Shown one piece after another: positions 28,917-37,727 of a stretch of DNA of 64,000 nt; the stretch's first letter is position 1, and the number at the start of each line of letters is the position of its first letter. The notes under the pieces are model-generated. The model did not search any database. It was not told the DNA's origin and worked only from the letters and a program-made list of their open reading frames with translations. The stretch is from JADJXV01 sp046328995 (GTDB lineage Bacteria > Bacteroidota > Ignavibacteria > Kapaibacteriales > UBA961), in contig JAXLVN010000001.1 of the NCBI GenBank assembly GCA_046328995.1, positions 62,001 to 126,000 of the forward strand. The letters run 5' to 3'. The position numbers and the translations under genes are program-made.

Positions 28917-29459
28917 ATGATGAAGTCGTATTATCTTGCCCTCGTTCTCTTTTTGTGTGTATCTTCTTTCATGATGAGTCAGGAGCGTACCTATACCGTC
29001 GGACAGCCGATTGAGCACACGAAGAAAGTAGAAGACCCAAAGCTGAATCTAAGCGTAACACCGAAAAATAATAAGTGGAAAGCAGGAAAAGCCGTCAAGC
29101 TGAAACTCAAAATTAAAATCCCTAAAAAATGGCATCTGTACGGGACCGAACTGCAGGAAAATAAAGATGGTATCGGACCTCAGCCCACTGAAATTACCCT
29201 CAAAGACTCGATGCCGACACTCAGCCTAGGCACGATAACTCCTCCAAAAACACATGTCGAGTATGATGAAGGATTCGAAATGGACGTCAAAACCATCGAA
29301 GGAGAGGTGACAATTGACCTGCCAATTACCATATCAGCAGATGCGGCAGCCGGAAAATATACGTCCATCGTAGCTGTGTATTTCCAAATGTGCGACGGAA
29401 AAACATGTCTCACACCTCACGAAGAAACAGTCTCGTTCGAATACGAAATTGTCAAATGA
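28917..29459 (+). CDS. Free-standing DsbD N-terminal (alpha) domain protein, periplasmic
   Basis: 180 residues from the ATG at 28917, chosen because it directly precedes the signal peptide (ending MMSQ); a start 9 codons upstream at 28890 is possible. The rest is one immunoglobulin-like nDsbD domain with WHLYGTELQ near the middle and the redox pair Cys-x4-Cys in QMCDGKTC near the end, the residues that pass electrons to periplasmic partners in E. coli DsbD. It lies 42 bp upstream of full-length dsbD, whose N-terminal domain is a paralogue. Probably a separate electron-delivery module loaded by DsbD; the client is unknown. Confidence 0.85.
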   Translation: MMKSYYLALVLFLCVSSFMMSQERTYTVGQPIEHTKKVEDPKLNLSVTPKNNKWKAGKAVKLKLKIKIPKKWHLYGTELQENKDGIGPQPTEITLKDSMPTLSLGTITPPKTHVEYDEGFEMDVKTIEGEVTIDLPITISADAAAGKYTSIVAVYFQMCDGKTCLTPHEETVSFEYEIVK

Positions 29460-29501
29460 TACATCGTCGATTTGCATAACCCTTGAATATCCTACACGTT
29501 T

Positions 29502-31652
29502 ATGAAAAAATATCTTCTATTGAGCGTAATCGTTATTACCTCTCTCTGTACTCTTTCTAGCTCACCGATGCAGATTGTCGAGCGGGCGAAATTCTCCCTG
29601 TCAACCAAAGCCCCCCGCGAACTCAAGCTCAAAGTAGGCGATACCGTCAGCGTGCCCCTCACGATTACCATCGATAAGGGATGGCATGCATATGATATGC
29701 AGCAAGAAGAGAGAAATAAGAAATCTCCGATGGGTATGGGTCCAATGGCGTTGTCCGTAAGTCAGCGTAAATCACCCAACTTTAAAATTGGCAAAGTACT
29801 AGCACCAAAATCAGAAATAAGCTATGACTCTACCTTTGAAGTCAAAATAGGGGAATATCATGGCAAAATTGACCTACAGATTCCGGTTATTGCCAAGCGA
29901 ACCCTCAAAATCGGCTCGTATAACGATTCAATTGAAGTGAATATTCAAGTCTGTAATATTGAAGGTATTTGTACAAATCTCATCAAGCTATTCCCAATAA
30001 AATTAGTCATTACCGCAGAATCGGTCGGAGCCGTTGCTGAGCCCGAACCTGCTGCTCCAAGTGTTTCTTCAAATTCTCCAAATGTCACAACGGCACACAG
30101 CGGCACACACCTTTGTAATGACCAATCCTGCGACTGCAACTGTGACCTTTGCAAAGCCGCCCGAAAGGCGAATGATTCAACAAAAGCAGCTACTGCAAAG
30201 AATACTACAACTTCGACAACTACGACAAAGCAAGGTGGCTCAACCAATACTGATACTGAATCGCAAAAAGCAATTAAAGACGTAAAGAAAAAAGGAGTTT
30301 GGTCGTTCTTATGGTTCGCTATGACCGCCGGAGCTGCAGCTTTGCTCACACCGTGCGTATTCCCAATGGTTCCGATAACGGTGTCGTTCTTTACCAAACG
30401 TTCCGAAAAAGAAAAGGCACGCGGACTGCGTGACTCGATAGTCTATGCTCTTGGAATTATTGGTACTTTTACCGGATTGGGCATTCTTTTGGCTGTATTA
30501 TTGGGAGCCGCAGGGATTCAGGATTTTGCTGCCAACCCATGGGTAAATGTTGGTATCGCCGTAATATTTCTGGTTTTTGCGATGAACTTATTCGGTGCAT
30601 TTGAAATTCAGATCCCAACGTCAGTTCTGAACAAACTGAATTTGGCGTCAACCGGAAGTGGACTTACCAGCGTCCTTTTGATGGGACTTACGTTCTCATT
30701 AACCAGCTTTACCTGTACTGTTCCATTTGTGGGCTCAGCTCTCATCGCTGCGGCTGATGGTGAATGGTTCTATCCAATCATCGGAATGCTTGGCTTCTCA
30801 GGCACATTTGCGATTCCATTCTTCCTGCTTGCATTATTTCCTTCGAAGTTATCGAAATTACCCAAAGCCGGCGGCTGGATGAACAACATGAAAGTCGTCA
30901 TGGGTTTTCTCGAAATTGCCGCTGCCATGAAATTCATCAGCAATTTTGAAATGGCTTGGAAATGGGGAATTCTTCCACGGGAAATGTTCCTTTCTGTCTG
31001 GATCGGAAGTAGTATTTTAATTGTTATCTATGTGCTTGGTGTCTATCGCCTTAAACTTGACTCCCCAGTGTCCAACGTGAGCGCATTCCGTATCGTATGG
31101 GCTATCTTTTTTGCGACAATTACGCTCTACCTCATGACCGGTTTGTTTGGTGGTAAATCACTTGGTACATTGGAAGCATTTTTACCTTTACCATCCCCTC
31201 AGTACGAAGAAATAACCAAAGGCAAGAAACAGCAACCAAGCTCCAAACCAACCGGTAACACAAACGCTGCACAAATGAATGTACAGCAAGAAGAGCATTG
31301 GTTTTCAAATTATAAAGATGCTCTTGCTGAAGCTAAAAAATTGAATAAACCCATATTTATTGATTTTACCGGTGTTTTCTGTACAAATTGCCGATGGATG
31401 GAAAGGAATATATTTACTAAACCAGAAGTTAATTCTTTGATGAGTGATTTAGTTCGTGTACGACTTTATACTGATCAACAAACAGATGAGGATAAATGGA
31501 ATAAAAACATGATGATGACGAGGTTCAATTCCATCGAATTACCGCTTTACGCTATCGTCAGTCCGGATGATAAAATACTAGAAACGCAATCATTTACAAA
31601 AGATCAAGCAGAGTTTATTGAGTTTATTAATAAAGGTTCGGGAAAGAAATAA
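29502..31652 (+). CDS. dsbD: Thiol:disulfide interchange protein DsbD
   Basis: 716 residues. Signal peptide (1-21), periplasmic alpha domain (~25-170) with Cys-x4-Cys in QVCNIEGIC, then a low-complexity Ser/Thr linker holding a Cys-rich cluster (HLCNDQSCDCNCDLC, ~203-217). The beta domain (~262-560) has eight or so membrane helices with the conserved TPCVFPM and SFTCTVPF cysteines. The C-terminal thioredoxin-like gamma domain (~600-716) carries CxxC in VFCTNCRW. It moves electrons from cytoplasmic thioredoxin to periplasmic thiols. The extra cysteine cluster is not part of classical DsbD. It is followed after 23 bp by a transhydrogenase subunit gene. Confidence 0.93.
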   Translation: MKKYLLLSVIVITSLCTLSSSPMQIVERAKFSLSTKAPRELKLKVGDTVSVPLTITIDKGWHAYDMQQEERNKKSPMGMGPMALSVSQRKSPNFKIGKVLAPKSEISYDSTFEVKIGEYHGKIDLQIPVIAKRTLKIGSYNDSIEVNIQVCNIEGICTNLIKLFPIKLVITAESVGAVAEPEPAAPSVSSNSPNVTTAHSGTHLCNDQSCDCNCDLCKAARKANDSTKAATAKNTTTSTTTTKQGGSTNTDTESQKAIKDVKKKGVWSFLWFAMTAGAAALLTPCVFPMVPITVSFFTKRSEKEKARGLRDSIVYALGIIGTFTGLGILLAVLLGAAGIQDFAANPWVNVGIAVIFLVFAMNLFGAFEIQIPTSVLNKLNLASTGSGLTSVLLMGLTFSLTSFTCTVPFVGSALIAAADGEWFYPIIGMLGFSGTFAIPFFLLALFPSKLSKLPKAGGWMNNMKVVMGFLEIAAAMKFISNFEMAWKWGILPREMFLSVWIGSSILIVIYVLGVYRLKLDSPVSNVSAFRIVWAIFFATITLYLMTGLFGGKSLGTLEAFLPLPSPQYEEITKGKKQQPSSKPTGNTNAAQMNVQQEEHWFSNYKDALAEAKKLNKPIFIDFTGVFCTNCRWMERNIFTKPEVNSLMSDLVRVRLYTDQQTDEDKWNKNMMMTRFNSIELPLYAIVSPDDKILETQSFTKDQAEFIEFINKGSGKK

Positions 31653-31675
31653 TCATTAACCCATAAGGAAAACCC

Positions 31676-31984
31676 ATGACAGATATCTTTACCTCGCTCA
31701 GCAGTCATATTGAAATGGTGTATATCATTATCCTCTCGATATTTGTGGGGATTGAAGTGATATCGAAGGTTCCTGCCGTCCTCCACACGCCGCTCATGTC
31801 CGGCGCTAATGCCATTCACGGTGTGGTGATTGTCGGCGCGATTATCGTCATGGGGCATGCCGAAAGCCATAATATCCTCGCTCTCGTTCTCGGATTCCTC
31901 GCCGTCGTCCTCGGTACACTCAATGTAGTAGGAGGATTCGTGGTGACTGACCGGATGCTCGAGATGTTTAAGAAGAAGAAGTAA
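31676..31984 (+). CDS. pntAB: NAD(P) transhydrogenase membrane subunit PntA2-type (stand-alone)
   Basis: 102 residues with three or four membrane helices and the hallmark FVGIEVISKVPAVLHTPLMSG of the membrane portion of transhydrogenase subunit alpha. In species with split subunits this is encoded with the NAD(H)-binding subunit (PntAA) and PntB, which together pump protons while reducing NADP+. Neither partner is near: the gene follows dsbD by 23 bp (AAGGA ribosome site 7 bp before ATG) and is closed by a terminator. The partners may be elsewhere in the genome. Confidence 0.85.
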   Translation: MTDIFTSLSSHIEMVYIIILSIFVGIEVISKVPAVLHTPLMSGANAIHGVVIVGAIIVMGHAESHNILALVLGFLAVVLGTLNVVGGFVVTDRMLEMFKKKK

Positions 31985-32006
31985 TTACCAGGAATACGCG
32001 ATAGAC

Positions 32007-32043
32007 AAAAGCCTCATTACGAATGCGTAATGAGGCTTTTTTA
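32007..32043 (+). terminator. Rho-independent terminator after the dsbD/pntAB-type operon
   Basis: An 11-12 bp perfect stem (AGCCTCATTAC pairing with GTAATGAGGCT) with a short loop is followed by T6ATT and preceded by AAAA. It begins 22 bp after the stop codon of the transhydrogenase subunit. Confidence 0.9.
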
Positions 32044-32070
32044 TTGGTAGGAATGACGGAACATTTTTAT

Positions 32071-32337
32071 GGGTCTCTGACAATTTTTGTGGTACCGATT
32101 AATGAATGTCCAAAATTGTATGTTGCAACAGTCCCATCGGGACGATATATTGGTAGAAAACGAGATTCTGATATGCCACAAAGTCCCGTAGGGACGATAT
32201 ATCAATTCTATAAAGTTTTGTCCCTACAGGACTTACTCGTGCATTCGTCCTCATTTTCTACCTATATGTCATCGCTAACGCGATTGAGGAGGACGATGAG
32301 TCTGTAGCAATTCAACCACAAAAATTGTCAAAGAACC
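32071..32337. mobile_element. MITE-like element, copy 1 (267 bp)
   Basis: The ends form ~23-bp terminal inverted repeats: GGGTCTCTGACAATTTTTGT at the left and the inverse of GGTTCTTTGACAATTTTTGT at the right. The flanks are ATTTTTAT (32063-32070) and ATTTTTAA (32338-32345), an 8-bp target duplication with one mismatch. Inside are three small palindromes built on GTCCC/GGGAC (32131-32143, 32183-32195, 32220-32232). There is no coding capacity. A second copy with the same layout lies at 42419-42681. The absence of a transposase suggests movement in trans. Confidence 0.75.
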
Positions 32338-32368
32338 ATTTTTAATTCTATAATAGTTGCGAAGTAAA

Positions 32369-34825
32369 TTATTCAACCCGAAAAACTCCATAACAGTCGA
32401 GCAGAGTGCCGTGTTTTACGGTATAACTATACGTTCCTGCCTGTAAAGAAAGGACGATTGCAGACACACCGTCTCCGATAGTACTTGTGCATATTCGTTG
32501 ACCTAGAATTGAATACACTTCCAGACGTGCATCCGGAGAATTCTTCAGGCAATCGAGAGCGAGAACGCTATTATTTCCTTGATGTGTAAATACTTGAATG
32601 ATGGGGTGATCCGATGCGTTAAATTCTTCAGCAGTCGATGTTCCAAGAGTGAGAGTAAGGTAAATTGTACTATCGCAACCATTCGACGTACGAACATGCT
32701 GCACATACGTTCCGGATGATGTATAGGTCACTCCGTTCAATGTGAAGGTACCTGTAGAAGTGATGTTCAGCTCGGAGGAAGTCGCAGGATGAACAGTAAT
32801 TTCCGTCGAATCCTGATTGCTGCATCCGTTGCTGTCTGTGTAGGTATAGTAAATTCTCTTTTTTCCAGCGCCTCCAAGCGTAGGATTAAACATTCCTTCA
32901 TAGACTCCCTTGCCCGAATACGTACCACCAAGCGGACTGCCGCCGGTCAACTTGATGGGGGCAGCATCAACGCATATTGCTTTTGGTGCATCGGTAGAAA
33001 ATGTAACCTTTGGTTTGGGAAGTACTGTGAAATATGCAGAATCAGAATTCGATAACCCATTGGCATCCGTGAAGGTATAAAGAATCTTCCATTGTCCATG
33101 TCCCACTTGAGACGGATAAAAATATCCATCCATGACACCCATTCCTGAATAAATGCCCCCGATCGGTGTTCCACCGGTTAGCTTTACTCGATCACTTCCA
33201 CTACAAACAGCTTGTAATGATGCTGATGAATATTTGACAACCGGCGGAGTGTTCGTGGTCTTGGTATATTGTACTACCAGTATGCTCATTGGTGGGAGAG
33301 AATACACTCCATTCGCATCCGGTGCTATTGTAGATTCTGAAATTACTTCGGCAGTAAGCCCGGTTGTGGTAAGGATTTTGGAAGCAATTATTGAATAGCC
33401 GTTCATCCCGCTGAGTTGAAAGGGAATCGTCGAAGTCTTGTCACGATTCATAGTAATGACATTGACTTTTGAAGCATCACTTGTCGCAAATGCGCTACTG
33501 CGAACAGAGTAGGGATTGTTATCCGAAGCAGTAGGCGAACTCGACGTGACAGATAGTGAATTATCTAACATCAGCGAACTCAGTCTCTTATACATAGCAG
33601 CAACCGGCATTAAGGTAAAGCTCCCATCAGAATTTTTACGAATTGGATGCCATATACTGCTCGTCATCCCATAGACCCAATAATTCGAGCGTTCGAGATT
33701 TGAAATCTGACTCATCGCCAGAATCAATTCAGTGGTCATGTGCGCGCCTTGCCATTGCATCGCCAGATCTTGTTCGGCTTGCGTGGGCGGGGGAGTCGCC
33801 GGAATATAATGCGCCTGATCACCCATGATTAACACATATCCCTTTGATTTTGCCGCTATTGCGAGTTCTTTAATACGTTTTTCGGCGGTGTTGACGCCTT
33901 GCGGCACTGTACCATTCACGACTTGTTCGGTAAGAAACGCATGGGCATTAATCGCGTATATTTTACCGGCGAGCTGCGAAGAATTCAGCACCGTCGTCAC
34001 CCACGAAGAATTTGCATTCGCCGGTACGGTCACCGAAATCTGTATTGTCGGATCGATACTGCGCATAGCATCAATAATCGGGATAATTGTTGATACATAC
34101 CCGTTTACGCCATTACTTCCAAATTCACCCGATGTATAAGGTTCATTCCCCATATTCCATATCTTAATACCATACGGTTCCGGATGCCCATTGACCGCCC
34201 GCATTGCTGCCCAGTCGGTGCCACCACCCGGATTGGAGCCGTCATTCGGTGCATTGGCATATTCCACCCAATCGGCGTTGTGCATTGCTACATTTGCGAG
34301 CGCGCCTAACTGTTGGAGGGAAGTCAGGTTAGGAGTTGATTTGTCATAAATCGGCACCATAATTTGCACATCACGCGGATGAACCCCACGGGCAGCGGTC
34401 ATCGCCATGAATTCATCGAATCCAAATTCCAAGACTTGCGGTGTGGTAGAAATTGGTCCCAGTATTTGTTGGGGAATTCTGCTTTGAATTGGTCCTATAG
34501 ACTTTTTCCAGTCGAATCCAACGGTAATTCCATTGGCAGGATAGCGCAGGGTGGACATCGGGAAGTCTTTGAATAATGAATCAATTCCCGGAATAAATGT
34601 TCCCTTGGTAGTGTGATACCCAAGTAACCCGTTTTGAGACGACAAGCTCGACCGGCAGTCATAGGTAATTCCAAGTAACAGTTTGGGATTATTCATAATT
34701 ACCGATTGAGTGTTCACCGTAGTCGTAGCCATTTGAGAATAGCACAGTGACGGTAGAGATAGAAAAAGGGCGATGAGGAGAATACCTCGCATCGTTGATG
34801 ATAGATGGTAGAATAGAGTATTCAT
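32369..34825 (-). CDS. T9SS-secreted glycoside-hydrolase-like protein (clan GH-A fold)
   Basis: 818 residues from the ATG at 34823-34825; an ATG at 34790-34792 (11 codons in) is an equally good start for the signal peptide ending SLCYSQ. Residues ~35-420 look like a TIM-barrel glycosidase related to alpha-L-arabinofuranosidases: LRYPANGITVGFDWK early, and IKIWNMGNEPYTSG with Glu228 as candidate acid/base after Asn. At the position expected for the nucleophile strand I read VLIMGDQAHY, with Asp336 rather than Glu. A beta-sandwich (~430-530) and two Ig-like modules (GGxYSGxGV repeats) follow, ending in a T9SS sorting domain (~740-818). It probably acts on polysaccharide outside the cell. Substrate and activity are uncertain. 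Confidence 0.8.
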   Translation of the reverse strand: MNTLFYHLSSTMRGILLIALFLSLPSLCYSQMATTTVNTQSVIMNNPKLLLGITYDCRSSLSSQNGLLGYHTTKGTFIPGIDSLFKDFPMSTLRYPANGITVGFDWKKSIGPIQSRIPQQILGPISTTPQVLEFGFDEFMAMTAARGVHPRDVQIMVPIYDKSTPNLTSLQQLGALANVAMHNADWVEYANAPNDGSNPGGGTDWAAMRAVNGHPEPYGIKIWNMGNEPYTSGEFGSNGVNGYVSTIIPIIDAMRSIDPTIQISVTVPANANSSWVTTVLNSSQLAGKIYAINAHAFLTEQVVNGTVPQGVNTAEKRIKELAIAAKSKGYVLIMGDQAHYIPATPPPTQAEQDLAMQWQGAHMTTELILAMSQISNLERSNYWVYGMTSSIWHPIRKNSDGSFTLMPVAAMYKRLSSLMLDNSLSVTSSSPTASDNNPYSVRSSAFATSDASKVNVITMNRDKTSTIPFQLSGMNGYSIIASKILTTTGLTAEVISESTIAPDANGVYSLPPMSILVVQYTKTTNTPPVVKYSSASLQAVCSGSDRVKLTGGTPIGGIYSGMGVMDGYFYPSQVGHGQWKILYTFTDANGLSNSDSAYFTVLPKPKVTFSTDAPKAICVDAAPIKLTGGSPLGGTYSGKGVYEGMFNPTLGGAGKKRIYYTYTDSNGCSNQDSTEITVHPATSSELNITSTGTFTLNGVTYTSSGTYVQHVRTSNGCDSTIYLTLTLGTSTAEEFNASDHPIIQVFTHQGNNSVLALDCLKNSPDARLEVYSILGQRICTSTIGDGVSAIVLSLQAGTYSYTVKHGTLLDCYGVFRVE

Positions 34826-35033
34826 AGTAGTATATGGTATTGTAGTTAACAAAATGTGTGACCGACGATAGCACCTTCTCATAATAAATCGTGCACACAA
34901 TGCTCATAGTTATAGCAGACGAACAGTACGATTTCCTTTCATTTCGCGCGCTTCCGAAAGTTCAATCGCTGACGTTACTTGTTGAGAAGAAAGGTGACTG
35001 AGAAAATTCCGTTACAACATTATTCTAAAAAAC

Positions 35034-35064
35034 TTTATCTCCCCCACAGAATTGAGTATTTTTG
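35034..35064 (+). promoter_or_regulatory. Possible Bacteroidota-type promoter before the acyl-CoA mutase gene
   Basis: TTTA (35034-35037), a 19-bp spacer and TATTTTTG (35057-35064) resemble the Bacteroidota TTTG-N19-21-TAnnTTTG promoter. It lies 46 bp before the ATG at 35111. The rest of the 285-bp divergent region (34826-35110) shows nothing else I can name. AT-rich chance matches are common. Confidence 0.35.
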
Positions 35065-35110
35065 TAACCATATATCTACATTCAATATTTTTGACGCATT
35101 TCTACCTCCT

Positions 35111-37129
35111 ATGAAACATTCAACTACTCCTTCTTCGGACATAGATTCTCATCAAACATCAACTGCATTATCTGCTCTCCGCGAGGCAATAGCCGAACTC
35201 GAAAAACACTTCCACCCGCAGTCCAAAGCCATTTTGGATGGATGGGAAGCGAAGAAACAGAATTATAAGAATGAGAATTTCAGCTATTTTGTGCGTGGGA
35301 AAGAAATTAAAGTGGCGAATTTCACCGAATCGCTCTCTCATAGCCAAATCCCCAAAATCGCCGTTCCCAAGTTCGAAAACTGGGGCGATATCCTCGAATG
35401 GTCCATGAAAGAAAACTTCCCGGGTGAATTTCCCTATACAGCCGGTGTGTTTCCGTTCAAACGTCAGGGCGAAGACCCAACCCGGATGTTCGCCGGTGAA
35501 GGCGGTCCCGAGCGTACGAACAGACGTTTCCACTATGTCAGCAAAGGCATGCCCGCAGCGCGCTTATCGACAGCGTTTGATAGTGTGACGCTCTATGGCG
35601 AAGACCCCGATGAGCGTCCGGATATTTATGGCAAAGTGGGGAATTCAGGTGTGTCAATTGCGACTCTGGACGATGCAAAAAAACTCTATTCGGGGTTCGA
35701 TCTCTGCGCGCCTACGACCTCTGTTTCGATGACCATTAATGGTCCTGCTCCGATGCTCCTCGCATTTTTTATGAATGCAGCCATCGACCAACAATGCGAG
35801 AAGTATATACTAGAGAATAACTTACAAGATGAAATAAATGGTAAAATCGATGCAATCTTTGCCGCCAAAGGGCAATCGCGTCCTATCTATCGGAATGTAG
35901 CAGCCCAAGGCGAAGAATTACCGGAAGGGAATAATGGTCTCGGACTGATGCTGCTTGGTGTGACGGGCGATCAGGTATTGCCGGCAGATGTGTATGCCGA
36001 ATGCAAAACGCGCGCGCTGCAATCGGTGCGCGGAACTGTCCAAGCCGATATTTTAAAAGAAGATCAGGCGCAGAACACATGTATTTTCTCAACGGAATTC
36101 GCGCTGCGCATGATGGGCGACATGCAGCAGTATTTCATCGACAAAAGTGTGCGGAATTTCTATTCGGTGTCGATTTCGGGATATCATATTGCTGAGGCAG
36201 GTGCGAATCCTATTACACAGCTTGCGCTTACGTTGTCGAATGGGTTCACGTATGTCGAGTATTATCTCTCACGTGGGATGAAGATTGATGATTTTGCGCC
36301 AAACTTATCCTTCTTTTTCTCGAATGGAATTGATCCGGAATATTCGGTGATCGGTCGTGTGGCGCGGAGGATATGGGCACGCGCGATGAAACACCGCTAC
36401 GGCGGCAATGAAAGATCTCAAATGCTGAAGTATCATATTCAGACATCAGGACGTTCACTCCACGCACAGGAGATAGATTTCAATGACATACGTACAACAC
36501 TTCAAGCTCTCTATGCAATTTATGACAATTGTAATTCGCTTCATACCAATGCATATGACGAGGCAATTACGACACCGACGGAAGAGTCCGTACGCCGCGC
36601 GGTAGCGATTCAGCTCATTATTAATCGTGAACTGGGACTTGCCAAAAATGAAAATCCACTGCAGGGTTCGTTTATTATCGAGGAGTTAACAGATTTAGTT
36701 GAAGAAGCGGTACTTACAGAATTCACCAGAATAGCAGAACGCGGTGGCGTACTCGGCGCGATGGAAACGATGTATCAGCGGAATAAAATTCAGGAAGAAT
36801 CACTCTATTACGAAACACTGAAACACACGGGCGAATATCCAATCATCGGTGTGAATACCTTCCTGAGTTCGACCGGCTCGCCGACCATACTCCCGAAAGA
36901 AGTGATTCGCTCGACCGATGAAGAAAAGCAACAGCAAATCACCAATCTCCGCGCGTTCCAAAGCCGCAATGCAGATTCCCTCGCCGGCGCGCTGCAATCC
37001 CTGAAAACAACAGCAGTCCAAAACGCTAATATCTTCGCCGCACTCATGGAAGCGGCCAAGGTATGTTCGCTTGGGCAAATGTCGGGCGCGTTGTATTCGG
37101 TGGGTGGGCAGTATCGGAGGAACATGTGA
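35111..37129 (+). CDS. Coenzyme B12-dependent acyl-CoA mutase catalytic subunit, IcmF-like
   Basis: 672 residues from the ATG at 35111. An upstream in-frame extension from 34979 uses a TTG start and has no family resemblance. Nearly the whole protein matches the mutase (TIM barrel) part of fused isobutyryl-CoA mutase IcmF: PYTAGVFPFKR, RMFAGEGGPERTNRRFHYVS, TAFDSVTLYGEDP, SVSMTINGPAPM, and the C-terminal SLGQMSGALYSVGGQYRRNM. His359 (SGYHIAEAG) is the conserved catalytic histidine. Gln321 (AQNTC) sits where methylmalonyl-CoA mutase has the carboxylate-binding Arg, and Phe116 sits in the PFKR motif, both favouring isobutyryl-type substrates. The B12-binding domain and G-protein chaperone domain of IcmF are missing, so separate partner proteins are required. 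It is divergent from the glycosidase-like gene. Confidence 0.88.
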   Translation: MKHSTTPSSDIDSHQTSTALSALREAIAELEKHFHPQSKAILDGWEAKKQNYKNENFSYFVRGKEIKVANFTESLSHSQIPKIAVPKFENWGDILEWSMKENFPGEFPYTAGVFPFKRQGEDPTRMFAGEGGPERTNRRFHYVSKGMPAARLSTAFDSVTLYGEDPDERPDIYGKVGNSGVSIATLDDAKKLYSGFDLCAPTTSVSMTINGPAPMLLAFFMNAAIDQQCEKYILENNLQDEINGKIDAIFAAKGQSRPIYRNVAAQGEELPEGNNGLGLMLLGVTGDQVLPADVYAECKTRALQSVRGTVQADILKEDQAQNTCIFSTEFALRMMGDMQQYFIDKSVRNFYSVSISGYHIAEAGANPITQLALTLSNGFTYVEYYLSRGMKIDDFAPNLSFFFSNGIDPEYSVIGRVARRIWARAMKHRYGGNERSQMLKYHIQTSGRSLHAQEIDFNDIRTTLQALYAIYDNCNSLHTNAYDEAITTPTEESVRRAVAIQLIINRELGLAKNENPLQGSFIIEELTDLVEEAVLTEFTRIAERGGVLGAMETMYQRNKIQEESLYYETLKHTGEYPIIGVNTFLSSTGSPTILPKEVIRSTDEEKQQQITNLRAFQSRNADSLAGALQSLKTTAVQNANIFAALMEAAKVCSLGQMSGALYSVGGQYRRNM

Positions 37130-37188
37130 TGGAATAATAATTGAAACAAATATCTGTAATTCTTTCACTTATAGACTAGTTATACACC

Positions 37189-37665
37189 ATGAAACTACAC
37201 CTAACAATCGCAAGCATTCTCATTATGATGGCATGTACTTCGCAAAACCTTTTGGCAAGTGAACCGAGGATTTACATCAATCCGGGTGTGAAATTTGGCT
37301 ATAGTTTTGGTGAAAAAGGTGGCTTTACGTATGGTCTTGATGTGAGTATTACCAGTACGTTTACTGATAGTTTTAGTCCATTCTGGGCAGGAATTGTATT
37401 TACTACCAATAAGCGTAAAGGCAAACATAGTATCCATTATGGCGTACAAGCGAGCTATTTGGGTTTTGGAATGGAAGTTGGCCCAACGTATGTAAATGAC
37501 TATGGAAAAATGTACTCCGGGTATAGTGTTACTACATTCGGAGGATTTGTTATTATCCCATACTACACCTATTCCAGGTTTGATAAGGATTCGCTTACGA
37601 ATCACGAAATAGGAACGTATGTAAAAATGCCCATTTTAATTATGGGTGAAAGCTTTAGATTTTAA
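37189..37665 (+). CDS. Small exported protein of unknown function, outer-membrane-barrel-like (paralogue A)
   Basis: 158 residues with a signal peptide (1-24, ending LLAS). The mature part is rich in alternating hydrophobic strands and aromatic residues: PRIYINPGVKFGYSFGEKGG near the start and HEIGTYVKMP near the end, ending in Phe as outer-membrane barrels often do. A close paralogue with the same two motifs is encoded at 41934-42413. It follows the mutase gene by 59 bp with no shared function evident. Confidence 0.72.
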   Translation: MKLHLTIASILIMMACTSQNLLASEPRIYINPGVKFGYSFGEKGGFTYGLDVSITSTFTDSFSPFWAGIVFTTNKRKGKHSIHYGVQASYLGFGMEVGPTYVNDYGKMYSGYSVTTFGGFVIIPYYTYSRFDKDSLTNHEIGTYVKMPILIMGESFRF

Positions 37666-37727
37666 CATCTAGTAAAGACCAGTCCTGATAAAAAGAGCCG
37701 AACTGTTATTCATTCTCATTTGCCTCC

